The notes below the pieces were generated by a model. It saw only the letters and a program-made list of their open reading frames with translations, ran no database searches and was not told the DNA's origin. Positions 14,917-22,347 of a DNA stretch of 24,636 nucleotides are shown piece by piece (within the stretch, counting starts at the first letter, position 1; each line of letters starts with the position of its first letter). The translations under genes were made by a program, and so were the position numbers. The DNA comes from an uncultured Variovorax sp. (GTDB lineage Bacteria > Pseudomonadota > Gammaproteobacteria > Burkholderiales > Burkholderiaceae), in assembly GCA_946478645.1 (NCBI GenBank), contig CAMLCW010000026.1, positions 1 to 24,636 of the forward strand, given 5' to 3'.

Positions 14917-16262
14917 GCCGCTTGCCTGGCCTGGTCCGCCCTGTGCGCGCGGTGCAGCCGCGCGAAGCGCACGATCATCCAGGGCCCGAGCAGCGCGCCG
15001 AGGCCCACCGAGCTCCAGGCCGCCACCCAGGCGTAGGTGCTGCCGAAACCGAAGCGCGCCTGGCCCCAGTCGAGCACCAGCCCGAACACCCAGGGGCTGA
15101 TGGCGCCCGCACCGAAGCCCATCACAGAGCGCACCGAGTACGCCACGCCCAGCCGGTGCGGCGCCACCACGTCGGCGAGCGCGGTCGAATAGACCGACGA
15201 ATCCGCGATCGCCAGCATGTTGTAGAGCGCCGCCATCACCGCGAGCAGCCACAGCGGCCAGGTCCACATCCAGCCGAACGCGAACGACATGCCGAGGCTC
15301 GCGAGCGTGGCGATCATCATCACCCGGGCGCGGCCCAGGCGGTCGGACGCCGCACCGCCCGCGACGCTGCCGACCACGCTGACCAGGTGCGAGAGCGCGG
15401 CCAGCGCGATGCCCGCGCCCTTCCATGCCGCCGGCACGTCGCCCGACGAAGCCACGAGGTAGGCGGGCAGCCAGGCCCAGAGCGCCATCAGTTCCCAGCA
15501 GTGAAACGCATAGGCCCAGTTGCCTGCCATCGCGGGCTTGTCGCGCACGGTTTCCTTCAGGGCATGCCAGGTGCCTTCGCGCGGCATGCCGGGCGCTGCG
15601 GCGGGCGTGTTGGCCGGCCGCATGCGCCGCAGCGCCGGCAGCGTGAGCAGCGCGCCCGCGAAGGTGCAGCCCGCGGCCACCAGCAGGCCCAGCCGCCAGT
15701 GCAGCAGGTGGCTGCACAGCGCCACCACCGCGAGCGACAGCGCGTAGCCCATCGATGCCGCGCCGAGGAACAGGCCCATGGCGCGGCCGCGCACGGCCGG
15801 CGCGGTGTTGCGCGCCAGCAGCTGCAGCCCCGGCGTGTAGGAGGCGCCCGCGCAAAGGCCCGCAAGGCCGTAGAGCAGCAGCGCCGACAGGTGGCCACGC
15901 GCGAAGACCGCGAACGCGAGCGCCGCGACCGCGCTGATCGCGCTGCCGATGAAGAAGACGCGGTGCGGGCCGTGCCGGTCGGCCAGCAGGCCTACCGCGA
16001 ACAGCGAGCTCATGTAGCCCACGTGCCAGGCGCTCTGGATCGAGCCGGCCTCGGCGGCCGACATCTGCCAGTCAACCATCATGAACGGCAGCACGCCCGA
16101 ATAGGCGGTGACGATCATCGCCTGCAGCAGCCGGCTCGCGCACAGCAGCGCGAGCCATTCACGCAAGGGCGCCGCAACGTCAGCCGCGCGCACGGCGGGA
16201 GTCGCGAGCAACGATCTGGGGCGGCGGGGCGAGGGGCGTGAGAGGCGGGGGCATGCGGGCAT
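14913..16262 (-). CDS. MFS transporter
   Basis: The protein has 449 residues, with about twelve hydrophobic helices in two groups of six, separated by a soluble loop around 230-255. The major-facilitator motif A is visible between helices 2 and 3 (GLLADRHGPHRVFF, from residue 91). The ATG at 16262 gives an Arg/Pro-rich N-terminus of about 30 residues and has no ribosome binding site; later starts would damage helix 1. It is divergent from a LysR regulator gene with only 40 bp between starts, the classic arrangement of a LysR protein controlling a transporter. Substrate is not deducible. It overlaps the convergent hydrolase gene by 4 bp at the 3' end. Confidence 0.85.
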   Translation of the reverse strand: MPACPRLSRPSPRRPRSLLATPAVRAADVAAPLREWLALLCASRLLQAMIVTAYSGVLPFMMVDWQMSAAEAGSIQSAWHVGYMSSLFAVGLLADRHGPHRVFFIGSAISAVAALAFAVFARGHLSALLLYGLAGLCAGASYTPGLQLLARNTAPAVRGRAMGLFLGAASMGYALSLAVVALCSHLLHWRLGLLVAAGCTFAGALLTLPALRRMRPANTPAAAPGMPREGTWHALKETVRDKPAMAGNWAYAFHCWELMALWAWLPAYLVASSGDVPAAWKGAGIALAALSHLVSVVGSVAGGAASDRLGRARVMMIATLASLGMSFAFGWMWTWPLWLLAVMAALYNMLAIADSSVYSTALADVVAPHRLGVAYSVRSVMGFGAGAISPWVFGLVLDWGQARFGFGSTYAWVAAWSSVGLGALLGPWMIVRFARLHRAHRADQARQAA

Positions 16263-16296
16263 CTTGACGGGGCAAGCTCGATAAGTAAACCTTCGC

Positions 16297-16312
16297 TGCC
16301 TGATGCAAGGCA
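16297..16312. promoter_or_regulatory. Inverted repeat TGCCT-N6-AGGCA over the LysR start, possible operator
   Basis: Perfect 5-base arms separated by 6 bases cover the ATG (16303) of the LysR gene and face the divergent MFS gene 35 bp away. A dyad in a LysR/target intergenic region is the expected place for a LysR-type operator, and overlap with the start would allow autorepression. The match is short, so chance cannot be excluded. Confidence 0.4.
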
Positions 16313-17217
16313 TAAGGAATAGTTCGGACAAGACCCTCAATCTCGACCAGCTGCGCTCGTTCGGGCTGGTCGTCGAGACCGGCAGCTTCTCGGCCGCCGC
16401 CGAACGGCTCGGGCTTTCGCAGCCGGCCGTGAGCCTGCAGCTGCGCCAGCTCGAACGCCGCCTCGGCGTGCGCCTGGTCGAGCGCGTGGGCAAGCGCGCC
16501 CAGCCCACGCCCGCCGGTATCGAGCTGCTGCGGCACGCGCCCCACATCGAGGCCGCCGTCGAGAACGCCATCGATGCGCTCGAAGGCCATGCGCGCAGCG
16601 TCACCGGGCGGGTCCGGCTCGGCACGGGCGCGACCGCCTGCCTCTACTTCCTGCCGGCGGTGCTGCGCGGCCTGCGCGAGCGCTTTCCGGAGCTGGGCAT
16701 CGTGGTGAGCACCGGCAACACCGACGACCAGGTCCGCAAGGTGGAAGAGAACAGCATCGACCTCGCGCTGGTGGCGCTGCCCGCGGCGGGCCGGGCGCTG
16801 AGCGTGACGCCGGTGCTCGACGACGAGTTCGTCGCCATCGGGCGCAGCGACCTTGCGCCGCTGAAGGCGCGGGTCGGGCCCGCCGACCTGGCCGGCTTGC
16901 CGCTGGTGCTGTTCGAGCCCGCGGCCAACACGCGCAAGCTCGTCGACCGCTGGTTCGCGGCCGAAGGCCTTCAGCCGCGGCCGGTCATGGAACTGGGCAG
17001 CGTCGAGGCCATGAAGGAAATGGTGGCCGCGGGCCTGGGCTACGGCATCGTGCCGCGCATGGCCATGACCGGCCGCGGTGCGCACCCGGAGCTCAAGACG
17101 AGCCGGCTCGCACCGCGCATGCACCGCACGCTGGGGCTCGTGGTCCGGCGCGACAAGCCGCTCGGCAAGGGGCTGCGCGCGGTGGTCGACGCGATCGTGG
17201 CGGCGGGGCGGCGTTGA
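16303..17217 (+). CDS. LysR-family transcriptional regulator (divergent from MFS gene)
   Basis: The protein has 304 residues, normal for the family. The N-terminal winged helix-turn-helix (about 13-72) reads LNLDQLRSFGLVVETGSFSA and then AAERLGLSQPAVSLQLRQLE. The effector-binding domain (about 100-300) has the typical LPAVLRGLRERFPELGIVV and GLGYGIVPRMAM segments. It probably binds between its own gene and the divergent MFS gene and responds to the transported compound. The ATG at 16303 adds twelve residues before the usual LysR start; no ribosome binding site precedes it and no better start exists, so translation may be leaderless. It ends 15 bp before the convergent second MFS gene. Confidence 0.92.
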   Translation: MQGIRNSSDKTLNLDQLRSFGLVVETGSFSAAAERLGLSQPAVSLQLRQLERRLGVRLVERVGKRAQPTPAGIELLRHAPHIEAAVENAIDALEGHARSVTGRVRLGTGATACLYFLPAVLRGLRERFPELGIVVSTGNTDDQVRKVEENSIDLALVALPAAGRALSVTPVLDDEFVAIGRSDLAPLKARVGPADLAGLPLVLFEPAANTRKLVDRWFAAEGLQPRPVMELGSVEAMKEMVAAGLGYGIVPRMAMTGRGAHPELKTSRLAPRMHRTLGLVVRRDKPLGKGLRAVVDAIVAAGRR

Positions 17218-17232
17218 GTCCCGGCCCGGCGC

Positions 17233-18486
17233 TCACTCCGGAATCACGCCCATCGGCACCTTGCCGCGCGCGCGCCCCAGCGTGCCCACGACCAGCGCGG
17301 CAACCAGCACCAGCACGCCGCTGAGCACCATCGCACTCGAAATGCCGAAGTCGTCGACCATCACGCCGCCGATCAGCGCACCCGCGGCGATCGCCACCTG
17401 GAAGCCGGTCACCAGCAGGGCCTGGCCGGCCTCCTGCGCGTCGGGTACCGCTTCCATCATCCAGCCCGTGAGCGCCACCGGGATCAGGCCGAAGGCCACG
17501 CCCCAGATCACCACCACCACCGCGCCGGCCACCATGCCGGTGCCGATCTGCGTCGACAGCAGCAGCGCCGTGGCGAGCATCAGCGCCGCGAGCAGGGTGG
17601 TGCCGCGCACGCTGCGCGCCACCAGGCTGCCGCCGACGAAGGTGCCGACGAAGCCCACCGCGCCGTAGACCAGCAGCAGCGTCGAGACGGCATGCGCGGG
17701 CAGGCCGAACACCTGCTGCAGCAGCGGCTTCAGGTAGGTGTAGGCCGCGAAGTGGCCGGCAATGAAGAACAGCACCGTGAGCAGGCCGACCTGCGCCATG
17801 CGGCGCGTGAGCGGCGTGAGCAGGTCGCGCGCACCGATGGCGCGCTGCGGCGGAATGGCCGGCAGCAGCCACAGCTGCACCAGCAGCACCGCCGCGGCCA
17901 GCGCGCCGGTCACGGCGAACGAGGCGCGCCAGCCGAACATCGTGCCGAGCCAGGAACCCGCGGGCACGCCGAGCACCGTGGCCGCCGAGACGCCGGCCAG
18001 CACCAGCGACATCGCACGCGCCTTGGATGCATCGGGCACCAGCTGCGTCGCGGCCGCGGGCGCGAAGGTCCAGAAGCCGCCGACCGCCAGGCCGAGCATC
18101 AGCCGCGCGACCAGCATGGTCGCGAAGTTGGGTGCGAACGCGGCCAGCAGGTTCGACGCGATCAGCAAGGTGGTGAGCGCGATCAGCACCGTGCGCCGGT
18201 CGAGCCGGCCCGAGGCCACGATCAGCGCCGGACCGGCCAGCGCGGCAAGCACGCCGGGCATGGTGATCATCAGGCCGGCCGTGCCGTCGGACACGCCGAG
18301 CCCGCGCCCGATGTCGGTCAGCAGGCCGATCGGCATGAACTCGGTCGAGACCATCGCGAAGGTGCCGACGGCAATGGAGCCGACCGCGAGCCAGGCGGAG
18401 CGGCTCGTCGCCGCGCGCGGGGGCGCAGGTGCGGGCACGGGCGCGAGGTCGTCGATGCAGGGGTTGCTGCCGGATGCATTCGTCAT
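17233..18486 (-). CDS. MFS transporter, DHA1-type (YdhP/AraJ-like)
   Basis: The 417-residue protein has a 30-residue Pro/Ala-rich N-terminus, then twelve helices. Helix 1 reads AWLAVGSIAVGTFAMVSTEF followed by MPIGLL, a hallmark of the YdhP/NepI/AraJ branch of drug:H+ antiporters. Motif A appears as SGRLDRRTVL (residues 92-101). An antiporter-type sequence LVLAGVSAATVLGVPAGSWL lies in helix 5. Members export sugars, nucleosides or drugs, and the substrate here is unknown. It lies 122 bp downstream of the SET-domain gene on the same strand, with a strong hairpin between, so it may have its own promoter. It is convergent with the LysR gene at its 3' end. Confidence 0.9.
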   Translation of the reverse strand: MTNASGSNPCIDDLAPVPAPAPPRAATSRSAWLAVGSIAVGTFAMVSTEFMPIGLLTDIGRGLGVSDGTAGLMITMPGVLAALAGPALIVASGRLDRRTVLIALTTLLIASNLLAAFAPNFATMLVARLMLGLAVGGFWTFAPAAATQLVPDASKARAMSLVLAGVSAATVLGVPAGSWLGTMFGWRASFAVTGALAAAVLLVQLWLLPAIPPQRAIGARDLLTPLTRRMAQVGLLTVLFFIAGHFAAYTYLKPLLQQVFGLPAHAVSTLLLVYGAVGFVGTFVGGSLVARSVRGTTLLAALMLATALLLSTQIGTGMVAGAVVVVIWGVAFGLIPVALTGWMMEAVPDAQEAGQALLVTGFQVAIAAGALIGGVMVDDFGISSAMVLSGVLVLVAALVVGTLGRARGKVPMGVIPE

Positions 18487-18573
18487 GATGGGCGGGATCC
18501 TCGGATCGCATCGGCGCGGCAATGGCCGGGGCCGATGGCGTGTTGTTGTGAAGGGCCGCCCAGTGTCGGAGCG

Positions 18574-18600
18574 GGCAGGCCTTGCACCAAGGGGCCTGCC
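18574..18600 (-). terminator. Strong GC hairpin after the SET-domain gene
   Basis: Arms GGCAGGCCTTG and CAAGGGGCCTGCC pair over 11 bases with a 2-base bulge and a 3-base loop. On the minus strand the hairpin starts 9 bases after the SET-domain gene stop. No T-run follows, so it may be a weak intrinsic terminator or an mRNA 3'-end stabiliser. Its outer arms match the hairpin at 676-692. Confidence 0.4.
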
Positions 18601-18608
18601 GGCAGTAG

Positions 18609-19106
18609 TCAGTTTCCTGTGGGTGAACAATCGGCCTCGTCCGGGGCCGGATCCAGCAGCATGGTTCCGCGGCAGTTGGCCGCGCCGCAGCGGCAGGGGT
18701 ACTTGTCGGGCGTGGAGCCGTCGTCGGCGCTCAGCGCGTAGTCGATGAAGAGTTCTTCGCCTTCCTCCACCGGCACCAGCGTCTGGAACTTCAGCAGCAG
18801 TTCGCCGGCCTCGTCGTATTCCTCGACGGCTTCGCAATTCGGATCGCAGGCATGGTTCAGGTGGCGCGTGCCGTTGCCGCCCTTGGCACCGTCGATGGTC
18901 TCGTCGTTGGAAAGCCTGAACAGGTAGGTGAGCTGGTCGTCCCACTTTTTGGCGGCGATGTCCTGCGGCGAGTAGCGCCGGCCTTCATAGAGGCCGAGGA
19001 ACGCCTGGGCCGGCAGGTCGCAGGCCGCGAAGGCACCGAGCCCGTGCACGCTGCTGGGACCGACTCGGATATGGGGCGTGGACGAGGTCTGCTTGCGGGA
19101 TTTCAT
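18609..19106 (-). CDS. SET-domain protein-lysine methyltransferase
   Basis: The protein is 165 residues, nearly a bare SET domain. Visible are GLGAFAACDLPA (SET-N), the SAM/pseudoknot motif RHLNHACDPNCEA (Asn84, His85, Cys87), the catalytic tyrosine strand ELFIDYAL (Tyr123), and a post-SET motif CRCGAANCRG (Cys138, Cys140, Cys145). The three post-SET cysteines with Cys87 would bind one zinc, as in eukaryotic histone methyltransferases. It should transfer methyl groups from SAM to lysines of a protein; bacterial targets of such enzymes are mostly unknown. Its ATG overlaps the stop of the upstream LysR gene by 4 bp (ATGA), so the two are cotranscribed and translationally coupled. The C-terminus is short and acidic. 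Confidence 0.88.
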   Translation of the reverse strand: MKSRKQTSSTPHIRVGPSSVHGLGAFAACDLPAQAFLGLYEGRRYSPQDIAAKKWDDQLTYLFRLSNDETIDGAKGGNGTRHLNHACDPNCEAVEEYDEAGELLLKFQTLVPVEEGEELFIDYALSADDGSTPDKYPCRCGAANCRGTMLLDPAPDEADCSPTGN

Positions 19107-20032
19107 GCCCGTGATTTTGCCGGCGCTTCGGCCGCCTGCGCCTGGAACATGCGCGTGAAATCGCAGCTTTGCTGCGCCAGCCTGACGATCGACGCGGTCA
19201 GCGCGCTGCGGTGCTCGCCCTTGTGCATCGCGACGTAGCGCACCACGGGCAGCGCGGGCACCACGTCGATCACCGCCAGCATGCCGGCCGCCACCAGCGG
19301 CTCGAGGCACTGCCGCGGCAGGTAGCTCACGCCGAGACCCGACACTGTGAGGCCCGTGAGCGCCACGAGGTTGCTGACCACGATGCTCTCGGACGGCTGC
19401 ACGCCCTGTTCCTTCATCCAGGCGTCATAAGCGCGGCCGGTGCCCGAGTTGCTGCCCTGCACCAGCATGCGGTGGCGCGCGAGCTCGTGCAGGCGCAGCG
19501 GGCCGGTGGCGGGCACCACGCCGGGCTTGCACATCCAGGCGCTCCTGACCTGGCCGATGACCTTGCTCTGCATCCGCGAATCGGCAAAGGTGTGGGGCAC
19601 GATCGCCAGGTCGAGCTCGTCGGCCAGCAGCTTGTCGCGCAATTGCAGGCTGTCGTCCACGTCGGGCGCGAGCACCACCTTCGGGTAGTGGCGCTGGATC
19701 AGCCCCACCAGCCGCGGCAGCCAGGTCATCGCGGTGAGCTCGGTCACGCCGATGCGCAGCCGCCGCTGCACCACGCCGGGCTTGCCGAACTGCTCGACGG
19801 CGGCGTCGCGCTGCTCGAGCAGGCGGCCGGCGAGCAGGTACATCTCCTCGCCCTTTTCGGTGAGCCGCGCGCTGCGCTGGCTGCGGTCGAACAGCGCCGT
19901 GTCGAACAGCTGCTCGAGCTCGTGCACCCGCTTGGACACGGCCGACTGTGTGGTGTTCAGCTGGTTGGCTGCCTGCGCGAAGCCACCGAGCTTCGCAATC
20001 CAGTAGAGCGCCTCGAGCTGCTTGAATGTCAT
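19103..20032 (-). CDS. LysR-family transcriptional regulator (coupled to SET gene)
   Basis: The protein has 309 residues with an N-terminal helix-turn-helix (MTFKQLEALYWIAKLGGFAQ, then AANQLNTTQSAVSKRVHELE) and a substrate-binding-type effector domain (LRIGVTELTAMTWLPRLVGL onward). AAGGAG lies 11 bases before the ATG at 20032 and 8 bases before an in-frame GTG at 20035, so translation could begin one codon earlier. It is divergent from the solute-binding protein gene, with 120 bp between, and most likely regulates it. Its stop overlaps the start of the SET-domain gene by 4 bp, an uncommon partnership. Confidence 0.92.
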   Translation of the reverse strand: MTFKQLEALYWIAKLGGFAQAANQLNTTQSAVSKRVHELEQLFDTALFDRSQRSARLTEKGEEMYLLAGRLLEQRDAAVEQFGKPGVVQRRLRIGVTELTAMTWLPRLVGLIQRHYPKVVLAPDVDDSLQLRDKLLADELDLAIVPHTFADSRMQSKVIGQVRSAWMCKPGVVPATGPLRLHELARHRMLVQGSNSGTGRAYDAWMKEQGVQPSESIVVSNLVALTGLTVSGLGVSYLPRQCLEPLVAAGMLAVIDVVPALPVVRYVAMHKGEHRSALTASIVRLAQQSCDFTRMFQAQAAEAPAKSRA

Positions 20033-20076
20033 CACGGTGCGGGCTCCTTCAATTGAATCCTTTTTCTCATGCTATT

Positions 20077-20092
20077 CGATCACTAAAAATCG
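20077..20092. promoter_or_regulatory. Dyad CGAT-N8-ATCG between LysR and solute-binding protein genes
   Basis: Four-base perfect arms flank CACTAAAA in the AT-rich centre of the 120-bp divergent region. This is the likely place for a LysR operator and the promoter of the solute-binding gene (the TAAAAA stretch could serve as a -10 box). A wider inverted pair TTGAAT (20053-20058) and ATTCAA (20102-20107) encloses it. No footprint-level claim is possible from sequence. Confidence 0.35.
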
Positions 20093-20155
20093 CTTTTGGA
20101 AATTCAATGGGACACCGAAGATGCGCCTGAACCATCTTCCAAGGAGACCCTTCCC

Positions 20156-21052
20156 ATGAACTTCAGAACACGGACCTTCGCACTGGCGGCCGGTGCCGCA
20201 TTGCTGTGCGGCGCCGCGGCGGCCCAGGAGAGCCCCACGCTGCGCAAGATCAAGGAAAGCGGCGTGGTGCAGATCGGCAGCCGCGATACGCAGATCCCGT
20301 TCTCCTACAAGGCCGGCTCCGAGAGCCCGCCGATGGGCTTCACCAATGACATCTGCCTGCAGGTGGTCGAGGCGATCAAGGCGAAGCTCGGCCTGCCGAA
20401 GCTCGAGGTGCGCTACACGACCCTCAATTCGACCAACCGCATCCCGCTGCTGCAGAACGGCACGGTCGACCTCGACTGCGCGACCACCACCAACACCGTG
20501 CAGCGCCAGCAGCAGGTCGACTTCGCGCCGAGCCACTTCGTCACCAACATCACGGCGGTGGTCAAGAAGAACTCGGGCATCGACTCGGTGGCCGACCTGC
20601 AGGGCAAGGCGGTCGCCACGGTGGCCGGCAGCACCTCCATGCAGCTGCTGCGCGGCTTTCGCAAGACCGAGAATATCGACGTGCAGGAGATCGCGGGCAA
20701 GGACACGGCCGACGGCTTTTTGCTGCTCTCGAGCGGCCGCGCGGTGGCCTACGTGCTCGACGACGTGCAGCTCGCGGGCCTGGTCGCCAACCAGCCCAAC
20801 CCGGCCGACTACAAGCTGCTGAAGGACGTGCTGCGCCAGGAGCCCTACGGCATCATGATGCGCAAGGGCGACCCCGAGTTCAAGGCCATCGTCGACGAGG
20901 CCGTGACCGGGATGATGAAGTCGGGCGCGATCGAGAAGCTCTACGCCAAGTGGTTCATGTCGCCGATCCCGCCGCGCAACGTGAACCTGAACTTCCCGAT
21001 GTCCGACGCCGTGCGCGAGGCCTACCGCAACCCGAACAACAAGGGCGTTTGA
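20156..21052 (+). CDS. Amino-acid-type periplasmic solute-binding protein (GltI-like)
   Basis: The 298-residue product has a signal peptide (MNFRTRTFALAAGAALLCGA, cleavage near AAA-QE) and a family 3 solute-binding domain. IKESGVVQIGSRDTQIPFSY, GFTNDICLQVVEAIKAKLG, and the signature TTTNTVQRQQQVDFAPSHFV match glutamate/aspartate-type binding proteins of ABC transporters. AAGGAG lies 9 bases before the ATG. No permease or ATPase gene is next to it; the following gene, 2 bp later, is a class V aminotransferase gene. The binding protein must therefore share permease parts encoded elsewhere or have another role. A divergent LysR gene is its probable regulator. Confidence 0.9.
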   Translation: MNFRTRTFALAAGAALLCGAAAAQESPTLRKIKESGVVQIGSRDTQIPFSYKAGSESPPMGFTNDICLQVVEAIKAKLGLPKLEVRYTTLNSTNRIPLLQNGTVDLDCATTTNTVQRQQQVDFAPSHFVTNITAVVKKNSGIDSVADLQGKAVATVAGSTSMQLLRGFRKTENIDVQEIAGKDTADGFLLLSSGRAVAYVLDDVQLAGLVANQPNPADYKLLKDVLRQEPYGIMMRKGDPEFKAIVDEAVTGMMKSGAIEKLYAKWFMSPIPPRNVNLNFPMSDAVREAYRNPNNKGV

Positions 21053-21054
21053 AC

Positions 21055-22347
21055 GTGCAGGCCGATTCCCAGCATCCGCGCGGGCTCGCGTTCTCCGACG
21101 CGCTGATGCGCGAGGTGAAGCAGCGCTTCCTGCATGTCGACCACGACCACCACGGCCGCGAGCGGCTGTACTTCGACAACGCGGGCGGCTCGTTCCGCCT
21201 GAAGGCCGCGGCCGAGCGCTTCGCCGCCGTCGACGCGGTGCCCGACAACACCGAGCGCATCCACGCCACCGCGGTCGAGCTGCAGCAGGTCCAGGCCCGG
21301 GGCTCGGACGACCTGCGCACCGTGCTCAACGCCGAAGGCGGCAGCGTGTATGCGTCGCTGACCGCATCGGGCGCGATGTTCGACATGGTGCGCGCCGTGG
21401 CCGAGAACGTGCCGGGCAGCAACATGGTCACCACCGTGCTCGAGCATCCGTCGGCCTTCGACGCGATGAGCCTCTACGCGCAGAAGTGCGGCCGCGAACT
21501 GCGCGTGGCCGGCAGCAACCGCGAGACCGGCGGTATCGACGTCGACGAGATCGTGCGGCACATCGACGAGGACACCAGCCTGCTCAATGTGATCCATGCC
21601 TCGAACATCTCGGGCGCCAAGCTCGACCTCGAACGCATCGTGCAGCGCGCGCGCGAGATCAAGCCCGACCTCTACATCCTGGTCGACGCGGTGCAGCATG
21701 CGCCGCACGGGCTGATCGACCTGCAGAAGACGCCGGTGGACGGCATCAACCTCGCGCCGTACAAGTTCTTCGGCTGTCGCGGTTCGGGCCTGTCGTGGAT
21801 GTCGGACCGTGCGGCGCGGCTGCCGCACCACAAGCTCGCGGGCAAGAAGCCCGATTTCTGGGACCTGGGCAGTTCCGCGCCCTGGCAGTTCGCCGTCATG
21901 AGCGAGATCGTCGACTACGTCTGCTGGCTCGGCGGGCATTTCTCGCAGGCCAAAGAGCGGCGCGCGCTGTTCGCTGCCGGCATCGTCCACATCGAACTGC
22001 ACGAGCGCGCGCTGCTCGCCGCGTTGCTCGACGGAACGGCCGCCGCACCGGGCCTGCGCAGCATGGCGGGCGTGAAGGTCTTTCTCGACCATCCGGACCT
22101 GACGAAGCGCGACCTGATCATCGGCATCGGCTTCGACCGCATCGACTGCACGCAGGCGGTGGTCGAGTATGGCCGGCGCGGCGTGACCGTCTACGAGCGC
22201 GTGGCGAGCAGCATCTATTCGAAGCGCATGCTCGAGTCCTTCGGGCTCGAGGGCACGGTGCGCGTCTCGCCGCTGCACTGCCATTCGGTCGAGGACATGG
22301 CGAAGTTCCTGCGCGTCACGCGCGAGATCGCCGCGCTACAGGGCTGA
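21055..22347 (+). CDS. Class V aminotransferase-fold PLP enzyme
   Basis: The 430-residue protein belongs to the class V (cysteine desulfurase/isopenicillin N epimerase) fold type I PLP enzymes. The cofactor pocket is visible: TTVLEHPSAFDAMS, Asp211 and His215 in ILVDAVQHAPHG, and the PLP lysine Lys237 in INLAPYKFFGCRGSGLSW. No catalytic cysteine loop typical of desulfurases is evident, so an aminotransferase, lyase or epimerase activity on a small amino acid is more likely. The GTG at 21055 is used, 2 bp after the solute-binding protein stop; no strong ribosome binding site is seen, suggesting translational coupling. The 3' end overlaps the convergent alpha/beta hydrolase gene by 12 bp. I infer that it acts on the compound bound by the preceding protein. 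Confidence 0.85.
   Translation: MQADSQHPRGLAFSDALMREVKQRFLHVDHDHHGRERLYFDNAGGSFRLKAAAERFAAVDAVPDNTERIHATAVELQQVQARGSDDLRTVLNAEGGSVYASLTASGAMFDMVRAVAENVPGSNMVTTVLEHPSAFDAMSLYAQKCGRELRVAGSNRETGGIDVDEIVRHIDEDTSLLNVIHASNISGAKLDLERIVQRAREIKPDLYILVDAVQHAPHGLIDLQKTPVDGINLAPYKFFGCRGSGLSWMSDRAARLPHHKLAGKKPDFWDLGSSAPWQFAVMSEIVDYVCWLGGHFSQAKERRALFAAGIVHIELHERALLAALLDGTAAAPGLRSMAGVKVFLDHPDLTKRDLIIGIGFDRIDCTQAVVEYGRRGVTVYERVASSIYSKRMLESFGLEGTVRVSPLHCHSVEDMAKFLRVTREIAALQG

Noticed and set aside
12517..15855. Minus-strand open frame of 1,112 codons over the transporter and hydrolase genes
   Set aside because: It is antisense to well-supported genes and its translation shows no family motif.
20054..20080. 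A third TGAATCC with 16-base spacing near the LysR gene at 20032
   Set aside because: The downstream tetramer is CGAT, not CGTA. On the plus strand the element is about 100 bases from the solute-binding start, in an AT-rich divergent region where such a partial match can arise by chance.
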